Source of the DNA: Collinsella sp.
Lineage (GTDB): Bacteria > Actinomycetota > Coriobacteriia > Coriobacteriales > Coriobacteriaceae
Reading direction: 5' to 3'
NCBI GenBank assembly: GCA_022713905.1
Contig: JAIHTM010000173.1
Location: 1-5,876, forward strand
DNA: 5,876 nt
Each line of letters begins with the position of its first letter. The first letter of the stretch is position 1. This document shows positions 5,261 through 5,876 of the stretch, in pieces. The notes beneath the pieces are model-generated. The model had not been told where the DNA came from. It made no database searches and saw only the letters and a program-made list of their open reading frames with translations. The position numbers and the translations under genes were made by a program.

Positions 5261-5876
5261 TAGTAGGCCCACATGGCTTCGACTTCGTTAAGGACTTCTA
5301 CGACGCCCCAGCGGCGGACGCTGCGGCTGGCCGAGTTGGGGTCGTAGACGCCAATCTGGTCGGCGTCGTCAATACCGTAAAGCACAATGTAGTGGCCCAC
5401 GTTGGTAAAGGTGCCCGGCCGAACGGCGGCGATGATGGGCGCTCCCGAACGCAGCGCCTGAGTCATCGAGTCGCGATCGTTATGGAGCTCCGTTCCGTTA
5501 AGTCCCAACTGCCACGCGCCGCTCGTCATAAACGACCATTCGGTTGCACCAGTGGGGGCGTAATTGCCCGCCTCAGAAAGCGCGCACATATCGACGGGGG
5601 TCATATCGGTGCGTCCCGTCTTAAAGATATAGACCATGGTGAGGCACGTAGGCCCGCAGGCATTTTGGCGGATGGTGCCGCCGGCGTAAGACAGCTCCGA
5701 CCACGCAGGGTCGATCTGATAGATATGGGGCATCGTGCCGGCTTGCCATTGCGGGCGCGGGGTCGAAAAGGCGAAAGAATAACCGGGCGCGACGGGGGCC
5801 TTGAGCAGCTTGTCCTCGGCGGTGGGCTCGAGACCGGCCGAGCCGTGGGACATACAGGAGCTCATAAACACAAAGA
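5257..5876 (-). CDS. C39-like papain-fold cysteine peptidase, probable lipoprotein, 5' end outside the window
   Basis: At least 204 residues, with the frame still open at the window edge. The core matches the Peptidase_C39_2 type: IRQNACGPTCLTMVY gives the oxyanion Gln and nucleophile Cys (Q69 and C72, counting from the GTG at 5871). VGHYIVLYGID supplies the His (H160) and VYDPNS the acidic/Asn residue (D177 or N179). Such proteins are usually exported peptidases or amidases. Short starts exist (GTG 5871, ATG 5865), but none has a visible ribosome site here. The first readable residues, FMSSCMSHGSAG, look like the end of a signal peptide with a lipobox-like Cys, so I infer a lipoprotein whose signal is cut off by the window. 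The TAG stop lies inside the terminal repeat of the 113-bp element, so the last residues may have been set by its insertion. Substrate unknown; not an ABC-linked bacteriocin peptidase as far as visible. Confidence 0.85.
   Translation of the reverse strand, partial: FVFMSSCMSHGSAGLEPTAEDKLLKAPVAPGYSFAFSTPRPQWQAGTMPHIYQIDPAWSELSYAGGTIRQNACGPTCLTMVYIFKTGRTDMTPVDMCALSEAGNYAPTGATEWSFMTSGAWQLGLNGTELHNDRDSMTQALRSGAPIIAAVRPGTFTNVGHYIVLYGIDDADQIGVYDPNSASRSVRRWGVVEVLNEVEAMWAYY

Overview
The window looks like chromosome from a GC-rich gut anaerobe of the Coriobacteriia, with Collinsella the most likely genus. The reasons are strongly GC-biased codon use in the housekeeping genes, a pyruvate:ferredoxin oxidoreductase next to other anaerobic-metabolism genes, and the GGGGAC/GTCCCC intergenic palindromes that I associate with this group. 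The genus is inferred from style, not proven.

Layout, left to right. (1) 1-558, plus: the C-terminal end of pyruvate:ferredoxin oxidoreductase, followed by a strong hairpin terminator that is itself enclosed in a 28-bp, almost perfect inverted repeat (570-692). (2) 559-928: intergenic DNA between convergent genes. Besides the terminator it holds a degenerate ~82-bp tandem repeat, each unit carrying the same perfect 21-nt hairpin. (3) 929-2290, minus: an AAA_14/DUF4143 ATPase with a PD-(D/E)xK-like C-terminus. It is clearly less GC-rich than its neighbours and is preceded by three direct repeats at 33-34 bp spacing. (4) 2532-3475, minus: a tight two-gene unit, a DUF3830-type cyclophilin-like protein followed after 2 nt by an unrecognised helical protein. 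(5) 3476-4077: a divergent intergenic region that becomes AT-rich toward arcC. (6) 4078-5040, plus: carbamate kinase (arcC), complete, standing alone, with its own terminator. (7) 5148-5260: a 113-bp REP/MITE-like element with perfect 12-bp terminal inverted repeats. (8) 5257-5876, minus: a C39-like papain-fold cysteine peptidase, running off the right edge and probably a lipoprotein. Its stop codon lies inside the terminal repeat of the element.

PFOR (acetyl-CoA and reduced ferredoxin from pyruvate) and carbamate kinase (ATP from carbamoyl phosphate) are both fermentative energy enzymes, but nothing here links them in one operon. The ATPase looks like an accessory insertion between housekeeping blocks. 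No phage, CRISPR, transposase, tRNA or rRNA gene is visible. I do not see a complete new biological system. The most interesting material is non-coding: the nested inverted repeat, the tandem palindromes, the triple repeat before the ATPase and the 113-bp element that supplies a stop codon.
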